Source of the DNA: Dendrolimus kikuchii
Taxonomy: Eukaryota > Arthropoda > Insecta > Lepidoptera > Lasiocampidae
NCBI GenBank assembly: GCA_019925095.2
Contig: CM034398.1
Span: 10,803,001-10,867,000 of the forward strand
Direction of reading: 5' to 3'
DNA: 64,000 bases
The notes beneath the pieces are model-generated. The model was not told where the DNA came from. It made no database searches and saw nothing but the letters and a program-made list of their open reading frames with translations. This document shows positions 53,886-64,000 of this stretch, piece after piece (position 1 is the stretch's first letter; each line of letters begins with the position of its first letter). The position numbers were made by a program, and so were the translations under genes.

Positions 53886-56800
53886 TCATTCGCGTAAATA
53901 ATATCCTCTCAAATTAAACTGACCTAAAAACATTGAAAACTTTACTCGCGGTAAAGGCTTTGTCAGAATATCGGCTAACATTTTATCAGTAGACATAAAC
54001 TTAATATTAATCAATTTTTTATTAACAATGTCACGAATAAAATGGTGTCTGACATCAATGTGTTTAGTTCGCGAATGCAACATCGAATTCTTACTCAGCT
54101 TTTGTGCAGACTGGTTATCATTAAATAAGTTGATAACACAATCTAAATTTAAACATTCCTGTAGAAAAGTGCGTATAAATAAACCCTCTTTGCATGCATC
54201 GGAAAGAGCCATGTATTCGGCCTCAGTACTAGACAATGCGACGGTTTTCTGCTTACGACTTTCCCAGCTGATGACTGAATTCCCGATTTTATACACATAG
54301 CCAGTGTATGACTTCCGGTCTACTTCACATGACGCCCAGTCCGCGTCTACATAACCACATACTTCAAAGTTACCTTTGTCGTACACCAAACAATAATTGG
54401 TAGTACCCTTCAGATATCTTAAAACATGTTTAGCTGCCTTCCAGTGGATATCTGAATAACAGTCATTAAATTGACTTAAGAAACCAACCGCATGCGCTAT
54501 GTCGGGTCTAGTACACACAGCGACATACATTAAACAGCCAATAAGATTTCTGTACTCACAATTTTCAAGCTTTGCTTCAGCTTTGGTAAGCTTCAAGCCA
54601 ACCTCCATTGCAGTCGAAACAGATTTGCAGTCAGCCATCTTAAATCTGTTTAAGATCCTAGTTATAAAGCTAGCCTGGTCGAGTGTGATTTTATTCTTCT
54701 GCCTGCAAACTCGCATTCCCAAAAATTCATGTACCTGACCTAAATCTTTTATTTCAAATTCTTCATTTAAACGCTTCTTTATGTCATGTTTATCAGCATC
54801 TGAAGAAGTAAATAAAAGTATGTCATCAACATAAAGGGCTAAAATAGATAATCTACCTTGTAGATTTCTAAAGTATACGCAGGGCTCAACACTAGACCTT
54901 CTAAAACCCATTTTTGCTGTTAATACGGTATTAATTCTATCGTACCAACATTTTGCAGCTTGTTTCAAACCATAAATGGATTTGTTTAACTTATAAACTT
55001 TGTGTTTATTCTCCCCCTTTAAAACAAATCCTTCTGGTTGTTCCATTATAACATTCTCTTTCAAATCTCTGTTCAAGAATGCTGTCTTGACATCCATTTG
55101 GTCAATGTCAAGGTCTTTTATGGCTGCAATGGCAAACAACATCCTAATTGTCGAATGACGTACAACTGGTGCAAAAGTTTCCTGGTAATCGATACCATAT
55201 TTTTGCGTGAAACCTTTCGCTACTAAACGCGCCTTATATTTTAATATATTTCCGTTAAGACCACGTTTAATCTTAAAAACCCATTTGGATCTTACCGGTT
55301 TTTGTCCATCTTTCAGATCTGTCAACGTCCAACAATTGTTCTTTGCAAAAGAATCATATTCTTCCTGCATTGCCTCTCGCCAACGACCAGCATCCTTACC
55401 ATTCAATGCTTGTTCCACTGTCAATGGCTCGTCATTATCACAGCATAATGCCATCGCCATATTCGCCAATTCAGTGGTATTATTCAAGCTCACGAAGTTT
55501 GAAGAATCCGTATCGTCTAAAGAAGATGACTCTGGAACGTATGTTTCATCCGAAGAATCATCGCAACTTACGATCGAGCTCACAGTCGCATCAGGCTCAA
55601 ACGATTCATCTCCTCGCTCATCTGACCTGACGATAACCTGGTCACTTCCATTCCCATTTTCATTTATATTATTTACTTCCGAATTAGAAATAATGTTCAT
55701 AATATTTGGTGTCAATAATTCATTACATGACGTATTTGACACATCTGTAACATTATTTTTCGAAATAAATTTATTTTCGAAAAAGTTTACATTTCTAGCC
55801 TTTATACAAGTAGGTAGATTTTCCGGATCCATCAACCTATATCCTTTGCTTTCCTCGCAGTATCCAACAAAAATATATCTTTTGGATTTGGGATCGAACT
55901 TTTTTGTGTTATGCACTAAAGCATAGGCCACACAACCAAACACCCGAAAATGACTTACATCAACCTTTTCGTTAGTCCACTTTTCTTCTGGTGTTGATCC
56001 CATCACTGCCTTTGTAGGCGACCTATTCTTTATGTAAACTGCAGTTTGGACAGCCTCCGCCCAGAAGCGGTTATCCAAACCTGCATCCTGCAGCATACAC
56101 CGGGCTTTTTCAACAATTGTCCTATTAGCTCTTTCACTGACCCCATTCTGTTCAGGAGAATATGGAATAGTAGTTTCATGCTTTATCCCATGCTCCTTCA
56201 AAAAATTCTGAAACTGTTTATTAACATATTCAGTTCCATTATCGCTCCTTAGAACCTTAATTGTTTTGCCCGTTTGGTTTTCAACCAAGGATTTAAAAGT
56301 TTTAAAATAGGTAAAAACTTCATCCTTCCCTTTTAAAAAATAACAAAAAATCTTCCGAGAAAAATCGTCTATAAAAGTTAAAAAATATCTAGAACCTCCA
56401 AAAGACGCTTGTGGCATAGGCCCACATAAGTCTGTATGCACCAAGCCTAATATTTCCTTAGATCGACGTTTTGACTTTTTAGGAAAAGGTAATCGACATT
56501 GCTTACCCAGTACACATGACTCACATGGTAGGTAGGAACCTTCGTCATAATTAATGCCCGTTACCATCCCATTCTTCATGATGTACATGCTTCTGGCATT
56601 GAGATGAGCAAGTCGTCTATGCCACGTTTCCCGCGAAGTCTTCTCATTAGGTGCGTTTGCCTCAGAGTCAGCGGCCAATGATGCTTGACTTGCATCGCTT
56701 GAGCACGCATCCGACTGCGCAACTTCAGTCACCTGCGAAGTCAATAGAGTGTCTAAAACAGAAACTTTAGGCACGACTCTTTCCGTTGCAGCATTACATG

Positions 56801-57896
56801 TAAAACTATTACAAACATCAAGCTGATAGACATTATTTACATGGGTAGCCGTAGCTATGACCGTTCTACCACTAAGAATTATACAGCCTTTCTTATTAAA
56901 TTTAACATTAAAACCTTTCTTAGTTAACGCACTTACGGACAACAGACTTCCTACTAAACTAGGTACATAAAATACATGACTTATCGTCTTTTCACCAGTT
57001 TTTAAATTAACTTTTACTTTACCAACACCGATTGCCGAAAGTTTATCACCGTTTGCCACATTCACTGGCACTGGTTCAATAGGCAGGAAACTTATGTACA
57101 AATCTTTGTTATTTGTCATGTGTGACGTTGCTCCTGAGTCCACGTACCAGGTATTACTATTCAAAGCTACTGACATTGCCGTCAACATGCATTTGCTTGT
57201 AGGCTTTCCTTGGAACGCTTTCTTATTTTTATGTTGTTGTTTAGAGACATTTTGTGGGCAATTTTTCTGCACGTGTCCACTCTTATGACATTTATAACAA
57301 ACAACCATTTTCTTAGCAACCATAGCCGTCACCGTTTCACTACTGCCTGCGCGACGTTGTTCTTCTTGTAGCAACCTCGACTTCACCAGCTCACTTGACA
57401 ACTTCATGTTGTTATTTTCTAATGTCATTATTAAGGGGTTATAATCGGATGGCAACCCGCTTAATATAATGACTGCAACAAAATCATCCTCCAAAGGTGA
57501 TCCGATTTCGTCCAGCTGTTGCACAACTTCGGTGATTTTGGACAAATATACGTCCATGCAATCGTGCTCATTCCTCTTTATACTAAAGAGACTTCTCAAT
57601 AAGCTCAGCCTTCTGCACAATCCTTTGCCTTGGAAAGCTTGTTCTAAATTATTCCAAGCTTCATGTGCGGTCTTTACGTTGCGTACATGGCTATATACCG
57701 AGCTATGTACCGACAAGCAAATCTTAGCAAGAGCTTTTAGGTCCTTCTTCTCGTCCTTCACTTCCTTCGACTGCACACACTCCCATAAATCCTCATGGAT
57801 GAGTACCATGCGCATCGCAAACTTCCAGTTGTGGTAGTCATTGATACCACTCAGTTTTTCTACAGGAATTGACGAGACTCCACTGCCGCTAGCCAT
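53886..57896 (-). CDS. Copia Gag-Pol polyprotein
   Basis: Single 1,336-residue frame supplying particle protein, protease, integrase, reverse transcriptase and RNase H for copy-and-paste transposition. Domains: Gag (about 1-195); CCHC zinc knuckle C200-C213 (CYKCHKSGHVQKNC); protease D253-S-G; integrase zinc-binding H426, H431, C458, C461; integrase core D489, D552, E588 with 35 residues between the last two; a Ser/Asp-rich linker (about 750-810); reverse transcriptase with D935 in MDVKTAF and YVDD at 1022-1025; RNase H with D1184 (YVDADW) and STEAEY near 1223-1228. No stop or frameshift interrupts it. The length is slightly below the ~1,400 residues of Drosophila copia. One oddity is LNRDL (R943) where the family usually has LNGDL. 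The start is the first ATG after the leader. Confidence 0.95.
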   Translation of the reverse strand: MASGSGVSSIPVEKLSGINDYHNWKFAMRMVLIHEDLWECVQSKEVKDEKKDLKALAKICLSVHSSVYSHVRNVKTAHEAWNNLEQAFQGKGLCRRLSLLRSLFSIKRNEHDCMDVYLSKITEVVQQLDEIGSPLEDDFVAVIILSGLPSDYNPLIMTLENNNMKLSSELVKSRLLQEEQRRAGSSETVTAMVAKKMVVCYKCHKSGHVQKNCPQNVSKQQHKNKKAFQGKPTSKCMLTAMSVALNSNTWYVDSGATSHMTNNKDLYISFLPIEPVPVNVANGDKLSAIGVGKVKVNLKTGEKTISHVFYVPSLVGSLLSVSALTKKGFNVKFNKKGCIILSGRTVIATATHVNNVYQLDVCNSFTCNAATERVVPKVSVLDTLLTSQVTEVAQSDACSSDASQASLAADSEANAPNEKTSRETWHRRLAHLNARSMYIMKNGMVTGINYDEGSYLPCESCVLGKQCRLPFPKKSKRRSKEILGLVHTDLCGPMPQASFGGSRYFLTFIDDFSRKIFCYFLKGKDEVFTYFKTFKSLVENQTGKTIKVLRSDNGTEYVNKQFQNFLKEHGIKHETTIPYSPEQNGVSERANRTIVEKARCMLQDAGLDNRFWAEAVQTAVYIKNRSPTKAVMGSTPEEKWTNEKVDVSHFRVFGCVAYALVHNTKKFDPKSKRYIFVGYCEESKGYRLMDPENLPTCIKARNVNFFENKFISKNNVTDVSNTSCNELLTPNIMNIISNSEVNNINENGNGSDQVIVRSDERGDESFEPDATVSSIVSCDDSSDETYVPESSSLDDTDSSNFVSLNNTTELANMAMALCCDNDEPLTVEQALNGKDAGRWREAMQEEYDSFAKNNCWTLTDLKDGQKPVRSKWVFKIKRGLNGNILKYKARLVAKGFTQKYGIDYQETFAPVVRHSTIRMLFAIAAIKDLDIDQMDVKTAFLNRDLKENVIMEQPEGFVLKGENKHKVYKLNKSIYGLKQAAKCWYDRINTVLTAKMGFRRSSVEPCVYFRNLQGRLSILALYVDDILLFTSSDADKHDIKKRLNEEFEIKDLGQVHEFLGMRVCRQKNKITLDQASFITRILNRFKMADCKSVSTAMEVGLKLTKAEAKLENCEYRNLIGCLMYVAVCTRPDIAHAVGFLSQFNDCYSDIHWKAAKHVLRYLKGTTNYCLVYDKGNFEVCGYVDADWASCEVDRKSYTGYVYKIGNSVISWESRKQKTVALSSTEAEYMALSDACKEGLFIRTFLQECLNLDCVINLFNDNQSAQKLSKNSMLHSRTKHIDVRHHFIRDIVNKKLINIKFMSTDKMLADILTKPLPRVKFSMFLGQFNLRGYYLRE

Positions 57897-57986
57897 TGTT
57901 TCGTGCGTAGTAATTTCGACGCGAAACTTGAAAATATTATATTTTGGCTTTCTTTATGCGTAATAATTGTCTGCGCGTGATCCGTT

Positions 57987-58000
57987 CTGGGCCCATAACC
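57987..58000 (-). other. Copia primer binding site (initiator tRNA-Met fragment)
   Basis: GGTTATGGGCCCAG on the minus strand follows the LTR terminus CCAACA without a gap. It is complementary to the anticodon arm of initiator tRNA-Met, the half-tRNA primer known for Drosophila copia. Confidence 0.85.
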
Positions 58001-58165
58001 TGTTGGTTATGGACCGGGAAATAATACGGCACATATTGTGAATATCAGCAGAGTTTTTATTCTAGACAATCATACACGCATAGCGGATACTTAGAGACCT
58101 AATAAACAACCGACACTATGACGTTACTATATTATAATGTAGTTTAAATATAGAAGACCCTATGA
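58001..58165 (-). repeat. Copia 5' LTR (truncated at its outer end)
   Basis: Identical over 165 bases to 53508-53672 and adjacent to the primer binding site. It stops after ...ACCCTATGA and continues into CAAACC instead of the expected 39 outer bases. Confidence 0.85.
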
Positions 58166-58171
58166 CAAACC

Positions 58172-58257
58172 TGTTGGTTATGGACCTGGGAAATAATACG
58201 GCACATATTGTGAATACCAGCAGAGTTTTATTCTAGACAATCCCCATACACGCATAA
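58172..58257 (-). repeat. Extra Copia LTR fragment
   Basis: TGTTGGTTATGGACCTGGG and AATACCAGCAGAG repeat the inner end of the LTR with several substitutions and small indels, then break off at CACGCATAAG. It is a remnant of a different, older copy abutting the young element. Confidence 0.75.
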
Positions 58258-59704
58258 GTAACATCATCACCGCCATTAGAGTAAATAAAAAAGTAATTTA
58301 GAACATCGCTATGATTTTTCAAAAGCTGCCAAACGATACCCCACATCACTACGTAGACTAAAAACAGTTCTGGTTCACATATTATAAATGTGGTGGAGGC
58401 CCCAATGTTTATTTTTTCGAGAATTCACTACTACATTGTGTAGCATATATTCTTAGTAAATTTTACCTACATAAACTTAATAGTTTATAAGAAAAATAAG
58501 TGCCACATACAAAGACAAACGAATATGACGATTTCATATTATACTAAAATACCTACGGTACCCTTAAAGTACAACCTAGAGAAATGTATTATTCAATTAA
58601 ATGAAATTTAATAAACAAATTAAGTTTAAAGCGTTTGAAAAGCCAAAGTACGTTAATATCATATGAATTTTTCCACGAGCTCAGTGATAGCAGAAGTTGT
58701 ACTTAATCCAGTGACGCTGTACGCAATGGGATGCGGCGTCAGGGCTGGATTAGAGACGTCGTTTGCGTGCACCTGCTGGCACAGATATGAATTTAGGCAG
58801 CTGACACGAGCGACACCTGTCTGACACGAGATAATACGCTACTTATTCGCTGGTGAAATATGAAATTCGTCGTGAAGGATTATAAAGAGAAATAGCTACC
58901 CATTGTGTGGTTTAATGTGATCACCTTCCCAAACATCACAATTGTAAGGCGCTCTTTATTACATGTTACAATTGTCTCGTTCTATATAGCTTTTTTTACT
59001 CAATGTGCGACGTCTGCTCATGTAATTACCGGATCAAGTTATCCATATTTTATTGCAAATAATATAGGTACTGTTAAATTTTTTTTTTATTTTTGTCCAA
59101 ATTTTTTTTACACCGTTTACAAGAACTTGAAGAGTCGTGTTATGGAGTATTAATAGCATACAAACTTGAAGAAAATCAATAAAAAGGAAGAGGAGGAGAT
59201 GTAGTAGTAGATTGTTTTACACGATAGGTGAAAGTGGCGTATTTAAGCACGAGGTGGTTTAGTGAGCGAGGCGAGGGCGTTAACAATTCGAGTGCCTAAA
59301 TAAGCCTTTCCCCGAGATTAACACTCTGCTTTTCATTTCGAATATGAGAAAAGTAAATAAAAACTGATTAGTTCAACAAATATATATCTTAATCTATTGA
59401 AACGTCATCACATACGTCACAGAAGAAACGCCAAGTAATTTTATTTCTATAACATTCTACCAGCCAAAATGTTTTTGTCACTGATAACAGTATCTATTTA
59501 GCTCATGTAAATTAAATAACAATTTAGTGATAAGTAATTTATAAGCGTAAAATGATCTTACAAAATTGTTGATTTTTTTTACTACAATTTATGCCGCGAT
59601 TTAGCAGTGGCAGTAAAAAAGTTGGGACATGAGTCGCATGTACTATCTATGGTTCGCATAATTTACTGGTAATTCGAAAGAAATCCTCTAAAATTGTTTG
59701 TTAC
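58258..59704. other. Intergenic with a moderately GC-rich block
   Basis: 58680-58840 contains GACGCTGTACGCAATGGGATGCGGCGTC, GTTTGCGTGCACCTGCTGGC and a duplicated TGACACGAG. It has no frame or repeat partner. The rest is AT-rich; an 82-codon frame at 58905-59153 has no recognisable domain. Confidence 0.3.
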
Positions 59705-61035
59705 GGGATATCTCTATCAATTTTGGAGCAATTTACAATTATTTTTATTCGAAAAAGTATACTCCCGAGGTGTCCCCATTATTACTAAATCAGGATCTAA
59801 TGAGTAGATTCAAGAGAAATCGAGAGCAAACCTTGGTGAAGAGCGCCTACATTCATCAAAGTGGCAAATATGTGCATGCATGTTGTGTGTGCCAGTAGTT
59901 ACATTGTCTACAGGTGCTTTAAACACGCTTATATGGGATTTCTCCGTAAATTGTGAACCGATTTACAATTTTATTTTTATTCGAAAGAGTACACTCCTGA
60001 GGTGTTCCTATTGCCAACAAGGATTTGATTAATAGATCCCTGAGAAATCGAGTACAACCCTTGTTGGCGAGCATCTACACCGAAGAGTGAATTAGTAACC
60101 TTGTACGCCTGCCATTAGTACAATTTCTACAGGCACTTAATAATTATTCCTAAAGCTATTTAAGTACTTGCGCAACTAAAAAGTAAACAATATTTTTTTT
60201 TACCAAAACAAAACCGGCTTCAACTTAAAAAGCATAAAATAAATATTTAACCAATTTCTTTCTACAACATCTGAAGTCGGAAAGTAAAACAAAAAAAAAA
60301 CAACAACAAATTTGCAAAATATTGTAAGTTTTATGTTTTACTTCGCACCGACTTCAAGATGGTGTAGAAACAAGCGTATAGAAGGTTACTAATTCCCTCT
60401 TCGGTGTAGATGCTCTCCAACAAGGGTTGTAATCGATTTCCCTGCTATATACTCATCAGATTCTGACATGGTGATTATGGGACCAATTCGGGAGTATACC
60501 CCTTCCGATTAAAAGAAAAATTTTGAAAATCGATTCACAATTGACCATAATAAAGAACACATGAACAAAGTGTCTTCGCCTTAATAGAGACAATAAGAAA
60601 AGTGTTAATGTACACTTTCTTAGTCAGAGTACTTTTAGTTAATTTAGGTTATTTTTTATTTATTTTTAGTTTTTATATTGTATAGTTTGTAGTTTATTTT
60701 TAAGTTTATATTTATTTGCATAACAATTAGTTGATTTAGATTCACTAATGTAATTAATTACTGCTGTATTTAGCAAAATTGCTGCGAAATTTAGTTTATA
60801 TTTAAATTACTTATTATTTTTAGATTAGATGGTAATATTAATAAGGTATTAGTATTTCTGTCTAAATACCTTATTTATACAAAAAGAAAAAAACAATTGA
60901 CCGAGAAATCGAGTAACGAATGTAAAGAAAAAACGTACAGTCGAATTGAGAACCTCCTCCATTTTGAAGTAGTTTAAAAAAGTCGTTTAAATATTTATTT
61001 TTTACTTTTCAGTCTGGAGTCGGTTTTGTTTTTGT
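59705..61035. repeat. CGACTTC-family cluster with tandem and inverted copies
   Basis: Two direct copies at 59705-59924 and 59935-60150 share TTTACAATT..TTTTTATTCGAAA.AGTA.ACTCC.GAGGTGT and GTAC or GTTACATTG-type ends with CTACAGG. An inverted copy lies at 60385-60560. Pieces with AAAACCGGCTTCAACTT and TTTCTACAACATC flank them at 60205-60375 and 60945-61035. Non-coding. Confidence 0.55.
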
Positions 61036-61419
61036 TAAAAAGAATATTTAGTCGTAAAATATCTTTAAATGTAAAATATTAATAAAACTGATACTTAACC
61101 AAACAAAATACAATTAACTGAACAGATGACAGATATTGCTTGTTGAAGAACGGAACTGCACGTCGTAGTAGCAAGACATCGTGTTCAAGCTATCCATTAC
61201 GGTAACAAACTTCGGGTTCTGGCAGCAAATTCATTAGAAAACCATTCATCTCCCAACTAACAATTCGTATATATTATACATGTGTGGTATATGCTTCTCA
61301 ATTTACCTAGAACCAACAATAACATTGTATTTGAGCAAATATATTAGATCCTAATCATATTGTATTGTAAAAATGTATTGAAATATACCATTTTTTTAAT
61401 TTATCTATTTTATTTTAAA
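61036..61419. other. Intergenic, no feature recognised
   Basis: AT-rich; no supported feature. Confidence 0.35.
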
Positions 61420-61700
61420 CTAGAGTTTTTACCGCGGCTTCGCCGACTACGGTGAAAGACCTTGCAAAGTACCTGTATTTTACTTATATAAAAACTTATT
61501 AGGATTTTATATATCGCGAACGAAGCCGCGCCCAAAAGCACATATAAAAATCTTCCTTAATACATATGAAATTAATGGTGAAAACCGCTTAAAAACCGTT
61601 GCGTGGTTTAGGAGTTAGCAGATATGCATACAGACAGAGAGACGCGAAAAAAGACTTTATTTTATACATACTATGTAAAGATTAATCTTTGAATCGAAAT
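61420..61700 (+). repeat. Dispersed repeat CTAGAGTTTTTACCGCGGCTTCGCC
   Basis: Starts near ACTAGAGTTTTTACCGCGGC, contains GCGAACGAAGCCGCGCCC, CGTTGCGTGGTTTAGGAGTTAGC and ATACAGACAGAGAGACGCG, and ends ACTTTATTTTATACATACTATGTAAAGATT. This is the standard layout of an abundant lepidopteran non-autonomous repeat. Confidence 0.5.
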
Positions 61701-63917
61701 AGATATTTACTCTTTTATCTTATTTGTCTTCTCTTCAATGAATGTCGATATCTTTTATGAAATTTGAACCTAAATACAGAATAAATTTGTCAGGAATAAT
61801 AGATAGGTACTGATAAAAAATTTCGTAAAAATATAAAATCAAAGATTACATATACCTATGTGTTTGCGTGTTAAAATGTAGTTTGATACACGTAGAGCAA
61901 AGATCATAAAAGAACTGACCTAATTTTACAGTCTGGGTGTTATTAAGATCGGCCTTAATCCATTTTATATCAGGAAAAGCGGAACTTAGCTTAAGAATAT
62001 ACGATGTGTGTCTGTCGAAGTATTTTAAATTGAAATAATTGTATGATAATACACCTTGTTGTATTCTCGTTATTTAATACTCGTAATGACCTCCTTTGAG
62101 TAGAGCGCGTCACTGGGATGAAAACATTACTGTGACAAACATAAAGTAAGGCGCACAATGGAACAGACATGTATGTTTAGTTGAATGAAAACTTTTCGCT
62201 ATGTAAGGAAAGTATTCGGTTTAACCACACGTTCTATATAATATGCGCTGGTGAGAGCATCGCGTGTGTATTCAGGCGCGTTGCGACAGCAGGGCGCCCG
62301 GAGTTACATAGCGCCACAGCATAACAATAGTGTCAGGCTTCAGTTGAGCTTACAACTTAGTCTCACTAAACATAGGCCACGCGCGACAACTAGAAAATGG
62401 CCGCCACCTAAAGCTGCAAGTAGTTACTCAGTACCGGGCAGCAGCCACTTGTGGTGCAAGGTTAATACCTGTATTCGATGGCTGCTACTCTTTTATAATT
62501 ATATATATATATATAAAATAACAATTGTTTTAACCAGATGGAGTGGGATATCGTGCTAATGATGGATCGCTAGCTAGGCCTTTTTGTTTAGGCTTTGTGG
62601 TTAGTGGAAGCCATACGAAGCAATAACCAGCGTCTCATGACATGGAGCGACTACCGTCGCAATAGTTGTATATTAAGTATATGGCAAGTTCATACAAAAT
62701 GTACAAAAAAATGCAAAGGAGACGAATACGCTTTCGCACATTCTTGGGCCCAGATTATTAAAAGATGAGAGTGCTTTTAAGATTTCTTTTTATTATGTTG
62801 ATATATTTATAATTGTAGTAGGCTTAGTTATTTTGAATGAATGAATCGTGTGGTGTATGCCTATGTATGTATTGTCATCTTATTTCTTTTTGAAATTCAT
62901 TCGCAGAAATCAATTATGGTAATCGATAACTTATTTTATTTGTAACTTTATTTTTAAGATATCTCGTCTTCCAGATAGGATTTAGGGCCGATGTTTTCCA
63001 TTTTGCAATAGAAAAATATCGCTATTTATTTTATTTTTAAGCCATATCTCAACTCATTACATTTCTTTGGTCTAAAAGTCTCCGTCTCCTTTAGTCCACA
63101 TCTCCGTGGCGATAGCGTGGCGCGGCTGGCTGTACCGCGTAGATCATGTGTGGCGAGCCTTACTTCATTCGGGTGTAACAGCGAGATCTCCGTCGGTGCG
63201 TACTACGCGACTGTTCTCTTTCTATTATCATAGAAGATATTAAAAGTAAATATTGCCGAGTTTCCTGCTCCCCTAAAGTTTTATTGACACAATTTTAACA
63301 TCGTTCCCATCCAAAACACAAAATTCCCCGTTGAGCCAGAGTTGGCTCGTTAGGTTGTAGTGTATACGCGGGAGACGGTGTTTGTGCCCACCCCTCAAAA
63401 CCAGCAAACAGTTTCAAGTTACACCCTCGCAATCTCTGAAATAAACATGCGTTGAGGCCACTATTACTAACAATCTTAGGAACTTAGGCCAGGGGTGTTT
63501 TACTACTTCTTGTCAGAGGATTAATTTTGAATTAGTTTCTTCATTGCGTAAACAACTAAGTTTAATTACATTTAAATATTCGACATTATGTTATACGGAT
63601 GTATCTTAACAACGTGTTGTTGTTTACTTATATTAGATACAAATAAAATTATATTTACACTAGGATACTGTTCGCGGATTTGCTCGCATAAACTTTGGAT
63701 CCATATAAAATTGTCAAATCAGAACACAAAAATATCTGAATAAAAATTCAAAATATCGGGTTTTAAGAGTTGAAACGTAATAATTACTGATGTTAAATTG
63801 ATCTCCCCTAAAACCTTACCCATAAAATGAAAGCTATTTATGTAGCTACATATACTTACTCAGTTTCATTTGTGTGTACTACAACGAACAAACAAATATA
63901 TAAACTAAATCACTTTA
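61701..63917. other. Intergenic with two GC-rich blocks
   Basis: No complete gene is supported. 62240-62470 and 63090-63220 are GC-rich against the AT background and could be 5' exons or promoters of a gene extending rightward. 63340-63420 (GTATACGCGGGAGACGGTGTTTGTG) resembles a common lepidopteran repeat. Confidence 0.3.
62235..62475 (+). promoter_or_regulatory. Possible core promoter and 5' exon
   Basis: TATATAAT at 62235-62242 precedes a GC-rich segment with an initiator-like TATTCAGG (about 62269-62276) and a later TTCAGTTG. AAAATGGCCGCCACC gives a strong Kozak-like ATG at about 62395 but meets a stop after four codons. GTGCAAG followed by GTTAAT near 62456 could be a splice donor. TATA-to-initiator spacing is a little long. 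Speculative. Confidence 0.2.
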
Positions 63918-63918
63918 T

Positions 63919-63935
63919 ATATATATATATATATA

Positions 63936-64000
<65 letters not shown>
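63919..64000. repeat. (TA)n dinucleotide tract at the window end
   Basis: Nearly pure TATATA interrupted once by TTAAT; it continues to the window edge. Confidence 0.95.

Larger units (their letters stand above)
53508..58257 (-). mobile_element. Copia LTR retrotransposon
   Basis: Order on the minus strand: 5' LTR (58165-58001, outer end missing), primer binding site (58000-57987), 104-base leader, one Gag-Pol frame (57896-53886), polypurine tract AAGGGGAAG (53720-53712) directly before the 3' LTR, 3' LTR (53711-53508) starting TGTTGAAAT and ending CCAACA. The 165 bases shared by both LTRs are identical. Beyond the 5' LTR, after CAAACC, lies a second, diverged 85-bp LTR start (58172-58257). 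No target-site duplication is visible because the outer 5' terminus is gone. Confidence 0.92.

Noticed and set aside
55207..55926. 239-codon plus-strand frame inside the Copia element
   Set aside because: Antisense shadow of the Gag-Pol frame with no domain of its own.
53508..58257. Endogenous retrovirus with envelope gene
   Set aside because: Domain order (integrase before reverse transcriptase), half-tRNA primer and lack of any envelope frame identify Copia.

Overview
The window looks like nuclear DNA from a moth or butterfly (Lepidoptera). It is AT-rich and crowded with short dispersed repeats of lepidopteran type: LINE 3' ends with GAT/ATC tails, CR1-like and RTE-like reverse-transcriptase C-termini, small elements carrying a GACA tetranucleotide array and ending in TTTCGCATTTATAATATT, and mariner and maT relics. 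It contains one recognisable host gene with spliced insect-style exons. No rRNA gene, true tRNA gene, CRISPR array or bacterial feature was seen.

Layout. 1-21,200 is gene-poor. It holds an LTR-like repeat (329-658), a modular 130-bp-unit repeat (5,600-7,290) with an octanucleotide minisatellite and a GACA microsatellite, a broken mariner (12,021-13,294), and many LINE/SINE fragments, including a recognisable CR1 ORF2 end (19,477-19,904). 21,270-29,270 (+) is the host gene: five exons that join in frame into a 1,237-residue leucine-rich-repeat protein of the chaoptin type, with a signal peptide, LRRNT, LRR array, LRRCT and C-terminal hydrophobic tail. A dead maT (DD37D) transposon sits in intron 1 and a GC-rich repeat in intron 4. 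29,271-45,800 has inverted-repeat MITEs, RTE pieces and a cecropia-type mariner relic on the minus strand (38,532-39,807).

45,830-49,450 holds a 3.27-kb element with two 282-bp inverted repeats differing at only two positions. It is inserted at a TA inside an older repeat and has no transposase. 53,508-58,257 is a Copia retrotransposon on the minus strand with an intact 1,336-residue Gag-Pol frame and matching LTR segments (165/165 bases), but with a damaged outer end on its 5' LTR. 58,258-64,000 is repeat-rich intergenic DNA with one weak promoter-like block and a terminal (TA)n tract.

How it fits together: the chaoptin-like gene is the only host locus shown here. The rest is successive waves of mobile DNA, whose relative ages can partly be read from nesting (long-TIR element inside the modular repeat; LTR-like repeats in AATATTATA tails) and from decay (broken mariners and LINEs against an intact Copia). 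Classification of the small repeat families rests on similarity between copies in this window and general knowledge of lepidopteran repeats; no database search was possible.
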